Counted from the first letter of the stretch, positions 33,561 to 45,913 are shown. The stretch is DNA of 64,000 bases from Chiridota heheva (GCA_020152595.1 JAIGNY010003789.1:539771-603770), one strand, 5' to 3'. Numbers and translations are program-made. Notes: generated by a model from the sequence alone, not told the origin.

Positions 33561-35554
33561 ACTGCCATGGGACGGATGATTGTGTTGTTAATTGAGAAAT
33601 GTGATAATTTTTAAGCAAATTTTTGCCAAAATGCGACCATAGTAGATCATTTTATTGGAACTATTCATAATAGGTGATATATTTTGGTGGAAAAGTGGGC
33701 GCGGGAGAGTACTTCTGCCCCACTTTTGGGACTGTAGGTAATATCCCCCTGCCGCCACGTCCGACGCCTATGGCCTCAGTACAGATATCGTGAAGGGCAA
33801 CTTCTTTCACAATAAGGGTACAAATACGAAACAGGTTTACCGGCAGACAAGAGAGGAATCTACAGTACAGGCCAAAGCTCTTTGCTGGGAGATTCGGAGG
33901 TGACCCCAGGCCAAACTCCATGATGGTTTACAGTGGCAGATCCAGCATTTTTGTAGAACATACATATAGCTTAGAAGGTCCAATGAATGCACTTTTGGTG
34001 GCTAAAACGTGATGTGGGCATATGCAGTCTGTGGGGGGGTTATTGACAATAATTATTTTATTTTCTTTACTAGTTTTCGGCATATTCTCAACCAAATAAA
34101 GTTTTCATTTCCAGGTGATTATATAAAACTTATTGAAGAATGTATGAATTTTCATGTAGGGTGTTGGTGTTAAATTATACCATTAAATTTTGCTTAAGCG
34201 TGCGTTATTTTTTTTTTTTCAATGGGTGATTGTTACTGTAGTGTTAGGCTATAGCCTACCAAAAATCAGCAAACTTCTGAGTCTGAATTTGAATAGGTTA
34301 AGTCAGCAAAAAACCTTCTAGAGGACATGAATGCCAACCAAGCGTAGCAAAAGTATGAGAACAAAAATCATAGACTTGGCGCATGTACAATGCCCGATGG
34401 TAAAGGCTAAAGCATTTTAATCTTTTAGTGTTTGAGGAAAGAGTGAGGCTGATGAAGGTATACTTACTCTAGGTCAACAACTGCAAGGAGAGTTATATTC
34501 TGTGTTCGGTTATGGACACAACGGCTGGGCCCGCCTAGGCTACCATGTCGTAACTAAGTTAGGGTAGTAAGTAGGCTAGGCCTATATACCTTAGCCTAAG
34601 TGATTATTCGTGAAACAGCTAAACGTTCAATCTCACAGTAATTGCATAGGTCACAACTTTTAATCCAGCGTCCATTACACACTCAGAATACTTTTGAAAA
34701 TAATTTGAACTGTCTTAAGATACACACCAAAATCGAATGAAGACGGAAAACTGCAGAGGCCTTATGCGAAATCTTCTTCTCGGTGAGGCACGTGCAAGAA
34801 AGTGGTTGTGAGCCCTAGCCGTAGCACTAGAGTAGAAGCAAACCGCTTTGGAAATAATGGAACAAATGCGCATGCAAATAAGTTTAAAATAAACAATTTG
34901 AATTCACTTGTTTTCAATCAAAAACAACTAAAAATAAGATTTACTGCAGCAAAGAAGTTATTTGAAGTTAGAATAGTTTTAGAGTTATAAAAGGTTTCTT
35001 TATTTTTTTTTCATTTTTTTTTTTTCCTTTCGCTTTTTGTTTGTAAATCATTTTTGGAGAACAAAAATATTGAAGATAGACTTATTTGTAGCGTTCACAT
35101 TTTCCTATAATTCTCTTTACAGCGCTCCAGGCCTGACCGTCCCGCGGTTTACCAAATAGGGGAAAGGGGAGGAGGAGGGGGAAGGAAGAAAAACCCTTCC
35201 TCCATAAGCAGGGGCGTAACTAATGGGGGTTGTGACACCCCCTAGAAATGTTTTGTCGTCGTGCAATTCCAGTTTTCGTCGGGGGAAAAAAGTGGTCTGG
35301 TATTCTAACAAAATTGTGGGAAAATTAATATGGTTATACCTTTATGTGCTTGTTTCTTCGCAAAATGCAAAATACTTTTGATAATGTTTTGGATAATCAT
35401 GTTTTGTTTTGTTTTCCTTTTGTTTTTTTCTCTCCCTTAACCCCTCACCACATCCGTTGGCCGGTTACCGATCTTAGTCGGGCAGAAATGTGGAATGACG
35501 GTGGCATTTGTATCTTATTATCCGATTATAATCAAAGTATATCTCAGCTACAAT
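33561..35554. other. No gene supported; fragments of dispersed repeats
   Basis: The segment near 34275-34365 (GGTTAAGTC-GCAAAA and GGACATGAATGCCAACC) matches 30255-30330. CAGGGGCGTAACTA near 35211 resembles a hAT-type terminus, but no partner end was found. Open frames are short and lack recognised motifs. Confidence 0.4.
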
Positions 35555-35770
35555 CTTGGACAAAACTGTTGGGACACTTACCGAAAAGTGTGCATGTTAT
35601 TTCAGATATTCATGTACAGCTATGTTCAGCCTTCCCCCCTCCCCCCTCCCCAGCTCCCCCTTTCAAAGTGGTCAACATATTTCTGAAGGAAAAACAGAGA
35701 CATGGAAGCAATTATTAACATTTTCCATTAATGGGGGAACGGGGGGTGTCCCAACGAGGTTTGTCCAAAA
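35555..35770. repeat. Dispersed direct repeat, copy 1 (partner 38348-38560)
   Basis: Shared in order with 38348-38560: TCTTGGACAAAACTGTT, CATGTACAGCTAT, CAGAGACATGGAAGCAAT and GGGTGTCCCAACGAG. The hAT-bearing element at 36056-37911 separates the two copies. Confidence 0.75.
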
Positions 35771-36180
35771 TTGTCTAAAAAAATTGTGTGGCAAAGACCG
35801 GCGTTTTTTGCTGAACATTTGAGGCGCTTTTTGAAGTATGTGGATAGTGTGTTACTTTCTTTTGAAAGTGTGAGTCCGTCGATAAGAGGGAGACAATGTG
35901 GGACTTAGGCACCTGGAAGTTAATATAAAGCTGCATTATTTTACTGAACCAGCGCTACCCAACGTTTTACCATGAAAATAGAGTAAAGATTACTGTACTT
36001 AATGCGAATTTCTATATAAGTTGTGGTAAGCCGTCCGAAAACATTTTTATCCCGAAGGATTAGTTCAGGCGTCACACAAGTCTGTTTGATATGATGGAGG
36101 ACATCAAAAGAAACAAAATAGTGGAGAAAGCATTCAAAAATCTTATTCTGTTAAGGAGACTAAATCAGACTACTTGTGAT

Positions 36181-37490
36181 TAGGGATGTACCGGATTCAA
36201 AATTTTGGATCCGGCCGGAACCGGATTTTGCCGGATCCAGGTTGAAATCCGGCCGGAACCGGATTTTTCATTGCTTACAACAATTCTCATAATCTTAAGA
36301 AACAAAGGGAAAGGGGTGGGGGCAGGGGATTGTCAAGTTGGCTACTAATGGCTAGCAACCCAAATTTTTTGGAAAATAACAATTATTAGGCATATTGTGA
36401 TAAAATCAAATCAAAATTAGTGAAAGTTCTGGATTAATCCTAACATGTACCAAATTTGGAAATTCAGGCAAAATTTGAAGATATTAATAAGAGGAAAGAT
36501 TCTGGGTACTGTTTTAAGAAAAGTGTGATTTTGCGTGATTGTCTCAGCCCTATCAAGATATTAAAGTATGAAAATACAACAGGCAATGTCTAAAAATTGT
36601 GGCAAAAATTACTGTGCACCTAAAGAGAACTATCTATCCTCTTCATTTATCATCATAAATGGACTGTTAAAATTCCAAGCCATACTTAATACTTTTTTGG
36701 GGGGAGGGGAGGGTGGGGTGAGGGGATTAAATTCCCCATCTAATAAAAGTTTGATAAGTTATACATGCTTCTACAGGCTGTAGCCTAGGCTCTTTACTAT
36801 AATTGCATCTCAAAACATTTGATAATGTTTAAAAACTTTCAGCCACCATTTGATATTTCAATGACATCTGGATTAGTCCTACTACCTAAATTTTACCATT
36901 CAGAAGTTCAAGTTTCATTGTAGCCAAGTAAGATACTTAAGAAAAACAGTGATCCCAATCTCAATGTGATGCTGATGACTCATAGACCAGACAGGAAGTC
37001 TGCAAGACAAAGGGTCTATTGTTCTTTTTGAGGCAATATGTGAATGCATTTCATGCTATTCCTTTCTACATGTATATATGAGGTTTGAAGTGTTGTTTCA
37101 TGCATATTAGAGTTACAGTGATACAGAGGAAAGACTGAATATAGGCATCATAAAAGAACAAGGCATCCTCATTTATTTGGAAACATTTTACTGTCCAAGA
37201 TCAAGCTGATGAAATTGCTGAATGTATTTTGTGCAAAAAAAGAATAAGGAGAGGAAAACCAGGATCCCTGCCAAAGAACTTTAGTACTTCACCTTTACAC
37301 AAGCATCTCCAATCAAAAGATCCTGCAACATATAAACAAGCTAAACAATCAAATATTGAGGAAAAAGTAAATCTTCAATTGTTAAAATTGCCAAAAATCC
37401 GGTTCCGGCCGGATTTGGCAAAAATCCGGCCGGAACCGGAACCGGATTTCCCCCCGAATCCGGCCGGACCGGATATCCGGTACATCCCTA
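36181..37490 (+). mobile_element. Non-autonomous hAT element with exact 8-bp target duplication
   Basis: Terminal inverted repeats TAGGGATGTACCGGAT and ATCCGGTACATCCCTA enclose 1310 bp. CTTGTGAT flanks both sides exactly (36173-36180 and 37491-37498), the 8-bp duplication expected of hAT. Sub-terminal regions are packed with CCGGAACCGGATTT and CCGGCCGGA motifs on both sides, probably transposase binding sites. The interior keeps part of a BED zinc-finger frame, and no catalytic domain was found. Confidence 0.9.
37154..37381 (+). pseudogene. BED-type zinc finger fragment of a hAT transposase
   Basis: Open frame of about 76 codons reading SSFIWKHFTVQDQADEIAEC, then ILCKKRIRRG, PKNFSTSPLHKHLQSKD and TYKQA. 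W-x-HF, the C-x2-C pair and LHKHLQSK are the BED-finger pattern, the DNA-binding domain at the N-terminus of many hAT transposases. It has no start codon of its own and runs directly into the CCGG-rich terminus at its 3' end, so the catalytic part has been deleted. Confidence 0.7.
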
Positions 37491-38347
37491 CTTGTGATGT
37501 CATAGCCTCAGCTTCCTCAAAGTCTTGATGTATTCTATCATATTTTTTCCTGCAATATTGTGGCATAAAAACATGGGATATGTCAAAAAAGTAGTAAAAC
37601 TGAATCTAGGAAGGGTATTTATAATATACCACCTATAGAAAGTTCGGGGAAAAATAATTCAATTAGTGACAAAATTAAAATACACTTTTTTTTTAATACA
37701 TTAACAATTGTAAAGAATGTGAGGATGAAGACAACAACTTCCCATAGTAGATTCACTACATTAGTCATTTCTACACAGTAAAGACAGAGCTTTAAACTTG
37801 AATAACTCCTTAACGGAGTAGGATTTTTAAACGCTTTCTTTACCATTTTGTTTCGTTTGAAGTTCTCTTTTATATAATAAGAATGACATGCTTGACTCTT
37901 GAACTAATCCTTTAAGAAAAAATTCCTTTTCAATTTGTGTTTATCACTTTATCAGATTATTTGTATTACTCTTCACCTAACTGTCATCATTTCAGTGGCC
38001 ATCTCAGACACTTCTCCCACCGCGTCCACCCCACCCCATAACTGTCATCATATCCCTTGTAATTCAAAATGCGCAGAACAATGCAATGGTCGAGAATAAA
38101 GCACTCAAACCTACTGAAAGATTGGTTGCAAACACAAAGGTTTGTTGCCAAAATAAAGAATAAAGCACATATATCTACGTAAGATCGCGCGGTTCAAAAT
38201 AATTTAATGCCTTTTATTGTATTGTCCTGAATTTTTGAAACAATTGAATGTGTGTTTTTCGAAAAGAAAAATTTCATGACTTTCCTGAATGATACTATTT
38301 TTCCATTGACATTTACGATATTTTCACTCAATGACATTTCTCAGACA

Positions 38348-38560
38348 ATCTTGGACAAAACTGTTAAGATATTTACCGGAAAGTTTGCATGTTATTTTAA
38401 ATGATCATGTACAGCTATTTTCAGCCCCCCCCTGCCCCCTCGTTCCCATTTCAATGTTGTCAAAATATTTCAGTACGAACTACAGAGACATGGAAGCAAT
38501 GATCAAGTTACAAATGATCAATGGGGGACGGGGGTGTCCCAACGAGTTTTGTCAAAGATT
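38348..38560. repeat. Dispersed direct repeat, copy 2 (partner 35555-35770)
   Basis: Diverged copy of 35555-35770 with the same ordered words and a C-rich centre. Followed by another repeat (38605-38780, key ACTTGGGCAC and GGTACATCTCAATC-like) that recurs at 40635-40810. Confidence 0.7.
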
Positions 38561-38604
38561 GTAGATATCCGAATCGTACCTCTCGACCGCCTACTATAGG
38601 CACA

Positions 38605-40680
38605 TGATGCTGACAACATCACACTTGGGCACCAAGTCGGGCAGATATGTAAAATGTCAAGTGTACTGTTTATATTGGAGATACATCTCAATCATGCGCC
38701 GAATCGGTATATCAGAATCATGTCCTCCTGACTCGGCATCATGCTGACAACGTCATACTTGGGCACTTATTCGGGCAAAGATTTGAAATGTTTGATGTCT
38801 GTATGTTTAAAACTAGATACATCTCAATCTGCCCGAAGTTTCTCAATTTTTAGCGAAAATTGTGAAATTTATCAGTTTGTGTTGATTTTTAGATATTTTG
38901 GGGCATCAAGGACAATAAAACTTCAGAGCTTCCGGGGCTTCGCCCCCTGGACTCCTTCCAAAGGGCACTTAAGCGGAACTTCTTCTCCTGGATTTCTTGC
39001 TTCGTTCCCGGACAACACGATTTACGTTTGGAAACTGCCTGTTTGCGTTGATTTGCAGCCATTATGGGGCATCAAAAACAAGAAATCTTCAGACCAGGAT
39101 TCGTCAATAAACCCTACAACTTTGCCCGAAATTTATCAATTTCACTGGATATTTCTTCATACTGTCCTATGCCTGTTAGGAAATGGTAACCCAAATGCTT
39201 ATCCACTTCTCTGAGTAGATTTTAACATTTGAATTTGAAATACACTTACATCAGTTACATTATATTTTGGAACTTTGTGTTGATTTTAAATCGTTTTTCC
39301 CGGCGACATCAAACACAAAAAATCTTCAGAGCTTTCATGGCTTAACCCCATGACCCCTTCCAAAGCTTCGCCCATGAGTCCACAATTTTGACCAAATTTT
39401 CTCTATTTTCAGGGAAAATGTCTCCTCTGCCTGCTTCGAAATGGTAATTTTTATCCGAGTAGGTTATAACAATAGAAATTGTCTTCCTTCGATCACTTAA
39501 ATTTTGTGTTGATTTTTAAAGCAATCAGAGCTTCCGGGGCTTTGCCCCTGGATCCAACTTTCCAAGCAGGAGCGTGGGAGCTGGGGCCAGAGGGCTGAGA
39601 ACCCCCATTTTCTCATTACTATGGGGTGGGGGAAATTTACCATTTTCGATTTTGGTCCCCCACTACTTATAACGAATTGATTTTGGTGAGTCCAGTCAGA
39701 TTCCACGGCATAAATTTATAAAAAATTTGCTTCATTTTTCGTGCAATTTCCTTCATTTTCTGAAAATATTCTTCCATTTTCGAGAAATTTCTATCAATTT
39801 TCGGAAAATTTCCTTCACTTTTTGTAAACTTTTTTTCATTTTCGTAAAGCTTGCCTCAATTTTTGTGCAATTTGTTTAATTTTGGGGAGAATATCTTTCA
39901 TTTTGGAGAATCTTCAATTTTTGTAAAAATTTGTTCATTTTGTTCCAATTTTCAAGTAATCCTTCATTTTCGGGAAATTGTCTTCAAGTTTCGGGAAAAT
40001 TGTGTAATTGTTTTTCTTTTCATTTTCGTGAAATTAGCTTAAATCTTTATGCAATTTTATTCATTTTTCTTTAATTGTTGTAAAAAAAACTCTTCATTTT
40101 TGCTTTCATTTTTTTGTAATTTCATTCACTTTCGTGAAAATTGCTTCAATTCTTAAATTTTCGGGAACTTTTCTTCAATTTTTGGAAAATTGTGCCCAAA
40201 TTCCCCCACCCCCTCCTTCTCCTCCTCTCTCCCAAATCCCTTTACAAATAGTTTTGGGACCGTGATAAGAGTCATACATTTTGGTACTAATGTTTGTTGA
40301 GGCAAATGATAAAATCTGGCCGCAATATCAAATACTTTTTACGCCGCTCTTTCCAATGCTACGCCAATGTGCTGCCAATGCCACGCCAATGTGCTGCCAA
40401 TGCCACGCCAATGTGCTTCCAATGCTATGCCAATGAACCCCACAATTGCCACCCGAATTTTCTCAATTTGCAAGGAAATTCTGCAAATACTTATCTGAAA
40501 AGATTAAAACAAATGAGAAATTGTCTTCTCATCACTTACATTTTGGAGATTTGTGTTGATTTAAACCATTGTCAATTGTGGGGCATAGAAATCAAGAAAT
40601 CTTCAATCTCGTCTAGAATGAGTCGGGAGGAAATGATTCTGACAGCATTGTACTTGGGCACTAAAGTCGGGCAGTAATGT
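38605..40680. repeat. Degenerate array of 200-300-bp units around TTCCGGGGCTTTGCCCCTGG
   Basis: Blocks GGGGCATCAA...AAATCTTCAGAGCTTCCGG followed by GGCTTCGCCCC occur near 38904, 39068, 39305, 39525 and 40575, interleaved with GTGTTGATTTTTA. The array is diverged and probably a decayed satellite or a mobile-element graveyard. No gene supported. Within it, 39600-40240 carries the reverse-oriented low-complexity unit also seen at 2393-3033. Confidence 0.55.
40351..40437. repeat. 22-bp tandem repeat GCCAATGCCACGCCAATGTG, about 4 copies
   Basis: Short array of CCAATG(C/G)(C/T)AcGCCAATGTGCT units. Confidence 0.85.
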
Positions 40681-40810
40681 AAAATGTCGGATGTACTGTT
40701 GTTTACAGGCTTAAATCAGAGGTACATCTCAATCATACCCGAACCCTTATATTAGAATCCTGTCCTCCCGACTCGGCCCATGTTGACAACATCCGCATAG
40801 TTGGGCACAA

Positions 40811-42348
40811 AGTTCGATTTGACAGTTTTAGAGAAAATTTTGTTCATTTTTGGGAACATTCCTAAAATTTCGTTGAACTGTTTGTCAAGTTTAGGGAAAT
40901 TTCGTAACAACTGTCCTCAAGTTTTTGGAATGTTTTTCATTTTTAGGCTGCCGCAACTTTCTTAGATTTTGAAGAAATTTTGGTAAATTGTCGGAAAATT
41001 TGGTGACAAATTCGATCAAATTTGGTATAGTTTAACCTTCCAACTTGGAAAACTAGGAAGACTTTGAAATCCAGGCTCAGGCCATATTTTTTTGTATTTT
41101 TGCACAGCAAAAAAAGTGGGTGGGTGGGGTGGGTTTGGGGAAGGGGGGTGGGGGAGCTAAAGCTCACAAAAGGGGAGAATACATCATATTTATGTTTTAC
41201 ATATTTCCTGAAGAAGTTATATTATTTGCATAACTTATAACCATCTTCAGCTTCGATCTCCATTCCCCTATCCCCACTCCTACCCATACCCATATTGTTG
41301 ATTTCCCCAAGATTATGTTATTATTACAGTGAATCTTGCCTCATCATTCAAATTCATGTAATAAATATCCAGCAATGTAAAATTTGTTATTGGTGAAATT
41401 GGTCATTCTTTGTTTCTCCTTGCTGACTGGAGTGGAAAAGGGGGTGGAGGGGGATTTTATAAGATTAAGTGGCGCTGATCTAATAACTACTTTATTGTAC
41501 CCTTAAAATAAGTGTTGGTAATAAATATATTTTCTGTTGCAGCTTTTACTAAGCATTTAATATGAGTGCCTTTGAAATCGGTCTATGCAAAAGCAGATTC
41601 AAACGCCCCTCACAAATTTTTCCCAAACAGATTTTTGCCAATGTTGGATATGATATTCTACAAAACAAGACAAAAGTGTTTGATTCTTATAAGCTTTTAT
41701 ATAATTATACAAAGTCACTAATGATGATCAACCCGTCAAACATCCTTGCCAACTCTTGCGATTGTTCAAACATCCTTTGCAACTGTTTTGATTGTTCAGC
41801 ATGGAGCAGGAATGCACTTTAAATGCAATTCACTCTAGTCTTTGTCCTGGGAGAACAATAATGCTATTACAGATAATAAACAAGAAACTTAGCTTTATGA
41901 AAGGGTAGTAAATTCGCAACAGTATAATAGAGATCAAATCAATCAAAATTTAACAGGTTGTGGGTGGTGTCAAAAATAGCATTTAATTTCAAAATTAATT
42001 AAATATATTTTAACAACATAAGCATGTGCACTCTATCTAACGACATAAGCATGCCACATGAGAAGCAACTTCCTGTAAAGATTTGAAAAGTTCAAGATTT
42101 TTGCGCTATGCCTCACCCACTCATTAATATGTATGATAACGACACTAAAAACAATGGAGACCATCTTTAAGTCATGAATAATCAATGCGCCAAATTTGAC
42201 ATGCCACTGATGTATGGTTCACGAGATACCGTGTTTACAAGCTTTTGTCAGGTAAATAACATGCCTCTCCCACAATTCATATGAGTGACGTTGAACATTT
42301 TTATAGGATGGGCATCAACACCTAACCTTACCCAAATTTCTCGAAAAG
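40811..42348. other. No gene supported
   Basis: AT-rich, with a G-rich block at 41110-41160. An 86-codon open frame at 41562-41822 (starting MSAFEIGLCKSRFK) has no recognisable motif or family resemblance and is not called a gene. Confidence 0.35.
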
Positions 42349-42690
42349 CGCACGGTGAATCATAAGAGCGCACAGTAAATTTTAAAAGTGCACGGTGAAA
42401 TTTAAAAGCGCTCGGTGAATTTTAAAAGTGCACTGTGAATTTTAAAGCACACAGTGAATTTTAAACACGCATGGTGAATTTTAAAAACGCACAGTGAATT
42501 TTAAAAACGCACGGTGAATTTTACAAGCGCACGGTGAATTTTAAAAGTGCACGGTGAATTTCAAAAGCGCACAGTGAATTTTAAAAGCGCACGGTGAATT
42601 TTAAAAGCGCACGGTGAATTTCAAAAGTGCACGGTGAATTTTAAAAGCGCACAGTAATTTTTAAAAACGCACAGTGAATTATAAAACCGC
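42349..42690. repeat. 20-bp tandem repeat, about 17 copies
   Basis: Unit GCGCACGGTGAATTTTAAAA with frequent C/T and G/A differences (GTGCACGGTG, ACGCACAGTG), consistent with decay at CpG sites. Confidence 0.95.
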
Positions 42691-43290
42691 ACGGTAAAAA
42701 GATAATTCATGTGTCATTATTTCAAATCATGAATACAAGTGTAAATCTTTCGCAGTGAGTTCCTCGTGCTCGAAATGTGTCTGATTCTTATGTTATTCCC
42801 ATACAAACTTTGAATTTGGATAAATGCATTGTGGGATATTTTTGTACATTTGTTCAATATTTTCTTAACTGTTCTTCCGATCGGGGGTACGAACCCCAAC
42901 TTATATACCCCAATTTGGCTATACTGTGAGACAAATCCCAAACGGGATATTATAGTTCAATTGGCACAATCTTTATCTTTCGGAAATGTCCGGTTGCAAA
43001 TTCCGAGTCAATATGTTATTATATTATGCTAATTTCATTTGGATCGCGCCGATTTGATGGAGTGATTTGGAATGCAAATTTCGTTAAAACTACGTACCAA
43101 TACAAACTGACAAAGTGTTTGTTGCATATACGGATCGATCTATGTAAAGAAAACATGACAACACAGCAAATAACGAATAAACGCTAAGGTTATGATAAAC
43201 GCTGCAAAAATAACCCTCGTATTCGAACAAAAATCTGGGGGCTAGCTATTGCTTAAGCTCAAAATCCCTCAAAGGAATGCTGAGCTAAAA

Positions 43291-43760
43291 AGTATTATAT
43301 ATTTTAAGCTGTGGCAGTTTAGAGAATGCAATGAGAACAAAACGCGGACTTCATGATCGTAATGAACATAACACTTTTTGCTTGAACTTGAAGTCTCCTC
43401 ACTAGGTAATTAGATATAATTAACTTTTATAATCTATCGCTTTTAAAAACCCTAAATAATAATAATTCAAAAGCAAAGGAGGGACGGATCCGAGTCAGAG
43501 TGGGATGCATGGTGCCATCAAAAAGCGGGAGAGGGCCCGTGGATGCTGAGAGAGCGAAGCAGAGGGTCGGGAGCATGGGCTCTTGTAACATTACACAATA
43601 GCTAGACCAACGCTGTGACGGACCCCGCTAGATCCACCGATGTCATTTCGATTCCGGTCTTGACATCACAAGAAAAGTATTATATAATTTATGATGTGGT
43701 TGATTAGAGAAAGCAATGAGAACAAAAACGTGGACTTCGTGACCGTAATGAACATAACAT
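43291..43760. repeat. Pair of 87-bp direct repeats, about 380 bp apart
   Basis: AAAGTATTATATA...GAGAACAAAA-CG-GGACTTC...GTAATGAACATAACA is present at 43291-43376 and again at 43674-43760. The spacer has no gene. This might be two copies of a small repeat or the ends of an unrecognised element. Confidence 0.7.
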
Positions 43761-43812
43761 TTTTTACAACTTGTTGGTAGATCATAATTATGATTTCATC
43801 CATGTATACAGG

Positions 43813-44174
43813 CAAGGGTGTAGGAAGCTTTCGAAAGTGGGTGCACTCTTAGGGGGCACTTCCCAAGTCATATGCATATGTCCGCCCGTCTGTAGGTAAT
43901 GAAGTAAAGTAAAAGGGGCATTTCATTATTAGAAAGGAGCACTTTTCCAATAGGAGCACATTCCCTGTACATGGGACTGACAAAGATCGTCAGTTTTCTG
44001 GGTCAGTAATAAAGGGGCATTTCATTTTAAAAGGGAAGCTTTTGTAATATTTGTTTTGCACATTCTACCAGTTCTTGCACCTTCGACAGCAAATGAGGGG
44101 TGCTTTTCATTTTTTTAAAAGGTGGGTGGGTTGGAGAAGGGGGGTCCCCCATGCACCTGGTTCCTACACTTATG
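43813..44174. mobile_element. Small hAT-like element with 8-bp flanking repeats
   Basis: Ends CAAGGGTGTAGGAA and TTCCTACACTTATG are imperfect inverted repeats (12 of 14 match). The flanking octamers TATACAGG and TAAACAGG match at 7 of 8. The interior contains several GGGGCA and TTTCATT repeats and no transposase. Confidence 0.65.
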
Positions 44175-44869
44175 TAAACAGGCCCACGCAGAGAATTTCA
44201 AGGCCCTCATAGCTCTAAAAATTATAAAAAGCTATAGGTTTTCAGCTATTTTTAATCCGTTTTTGTCATTGTCAAGCATATATAGTTTTTGCCGATTGTG
44301 GCTATGTTTTATAGTCATTTTACTTCCCCCCACCCTCCTCCTCCAGTCAGGTACATTTGAGGACCCCTAGTACAGGGCTCGGGACAATTTGCCTCATCTC
44401 GGCGGCACTGCGTTATAACATGCCAGTTTATGAAATTCAAATGTAAATGTGACTTTGAAGATTTAATAATACCAGTCACATGCATTTCCTAATCTGATTG
44501 ATGAAGAATTTAATACCGGGCAGTGGATATAGCCGAGGGGGCAAGGGGTTGTAGCCGACGGTCCATGGGTTCCCATTTTTGTATAGGTTAATATTTATGG
44601 CTTCCCCCGATCCGTACCGTGCATATATATCAGTTTGTTATGAAAATGGAGTGATAAGCAATGATTGTAGAAATAATAATAATTGGAGAAATAACTGCGA
44701 TTGCTATGTTCACAGCCAGTAATGTTGTTATTCTTCTAAATGAGTGGGAAACTGTAAGAGTCACGAGGTCTTACAAACCAATTGCAAATTATCATTGCCG
44801 TTTGGCGCTTTCCTTTCAAATGTCTATGTGCCTGACGGGACTAGAACACAAGACAGGTCCTTCAGGCCA
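44175..44869. other. Region 3' of the fucosidase gene
   Basis: Downstream of the fucosidase stop codon on the minus strand. It should hold the 3'UTR and poly(A) site, but no clear AATAAA was identified. Plus-strand open frames here and over the next exon are antisense by-products. Confidence 0.35.
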
Positions 44870-45128
44870 TCAATGTATATTGGTAAATTTCAACGTCCAT
44901 GCATGTTCATTGGGAAGCTTATCCAGGGTAACCACACTCAACGTAATGTTGACGCCACCACTTTGTCCAGAGGGTACCCATGGAATTGTTCCATTGTATC
45001 CTAGCATTTGCACTGTCGTGTTCTTGGTGGTTATTGGTGCTCCTAATGATAATATGCCACCTATTGGCCAGCTCAAAATGTTGGCATATACATCGGTCTG
45101 CCCTTCATCAGAAGTTTTGGTTGTGTAC
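44870..45128 (-). CDS. FUCA: Alpha-L-fucosidase (GH29), last coding exon
   Basis: Acceptor TTTTTGCATAG, then 259 bp ending in TGA at 44870-44872. Reads YTTKTSDEGQTDVYANILSW and continues WPIGGILSLGAPITTKNTTV, QMLGYNGTIPW and AWTLKFTNIH. This is the C-terminal beta-sandwich of GH29 alpha-L-fucosidases (VYA-x-x-L-x-WP, LG-P, MLG, and a terminal W-x-L-x-LTN-like motif). The first base completes the W codon split with the exon at 46521-46691, giving VWYTT, the family junction. The enzyme removes alpha-linked fucose from glycans in the lysosome or outside the cell. A specific paralogue cannot be assigned, so the symbol is generic. Confidence 0.92.
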
Positions 45129-45243
45129 CTATGCAAAAAAAAAAACGATAATATGTCTGTGCACCATATTTTCCTTGGATAGCATTTGCATCTACAAATA
45201 ACATTGCCTCCCAAATTTTACAGACATTATACACCACTCTCTG

Positions 45244-45412
45244 CATAGGCGGCGCCAGGATTTTGATGTGGGGAAAAAGAGGGGCAGCTTTGTCTAATGG
45301 GACCTATAGATCAGACAAAATATGTCGTCATACAAAATTTTCTCGTGGCAAGTGGGGAGGGGCACATCGCTCTCACGAGGGATGCCCCCTTGCTCCCGTA
45401 GCACCGCCACTG
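45244..45412. mobile_element. Short hAT-like MITE in a fucosidase intron
   Basis: Ends CATAGGCGGCGCCAGG and, reversed, CAGTGGCGGTGCTACGG resemble common hAT-type termini. Flanking octamers ACTCTCTG and ACCATCTG agree at 6 of 8. 169 bp, non-coding. Lies between the last two fucosidase exons. Confidence 0.5.
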
Positions 45413-45697
45413 ACCATCTGACTATGAACATTGCAAATGGGCGCTTGCAATAAAGGGTTAGGACCAAGTTGTATCTTGAGAAAATGTACATACATTTACA
45501 ACTAATTTCTTCATTAGATTAAGTTGATTACATTTTGACCAAGTAAAATGAAAATGAAAAATGTTCAAAATTGTTGAATTGCATTTGGTCTGTTGGTGCA
45601 ATATTTCGCTACTCTTGTAACTTCCAGCAGATAACTACCTAATGATTAGTATAGGTGCCATTATAAAGATGTTTATCGTTAGTTATACCAGGATTAA

Positions 45698-45913
45698 AAG
45701 GGCACCACACCGAAAAGTGGGGGCGCAATTTTCAAGAGACTAAAATGTTCAGCAAAGCTTGTTGACCCAAGTGGAGAGTTATAAACAATTTACACCAATA
45801 TTTCTACGAATTAGTCATCTATAAGATTCATAAACAATAGCATTTTATCACTTATGAGGCAAAACTTGTCAATTAATGAATATTTGATCTCACCAAAAAT
45901 GCGCCCTCACAAA
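45698..45913. mobile_element. Partial MITE related to 32089-32317
   Basis: After TTAA (45694-45697) comes AAGGGCACCACACCGAAAAG followed by TGGGGGCGC, matching the termini of the element at 32089. The right arm AAAATGCGCCCTCAC is present, but the outermost bases are lost into a short tandem repeat. Confidence 0.6.

Larger units (their letters stand above)
36056..37911. mobile_element. AGGATTAGTTCA-family inverted-repeat element split by a hAT insertion
   Basis: The left arm starts AGGATTAGTTCAGGCGTCAC and contains AACAAAATAGTGGAGAAAGC. The right arm ends with TTTCTTTACCATTTTG and GACTCTTGAACTAATCCT, then TTAA (37912-37915). Same family as 6131-7153, here opened by the insertion at 36181-37490. 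The left TTAA is not preserved (CCGA). Confidence 0.75.

Noticed and set aside
32627-33618. Frames of 200-313 codons with repeating TQYTNNVHKH-type peptides
   Set aside because: Produced by the TGTGTTTGTGTAC composite array in all frames; no unique sequence.
42957-43022. tRNA-like segment with TAGTTCAATTGG (A-box fit)
   Set aside because: The B-box is disrupted and the anticodon arm does not fold; not supported as a tRNA.
44661-45182. 173-codon plus-strand frame
   Set aside because: Lies antisense over the last fucosidase exon, which has clear homology, splice sites and frame agreement.
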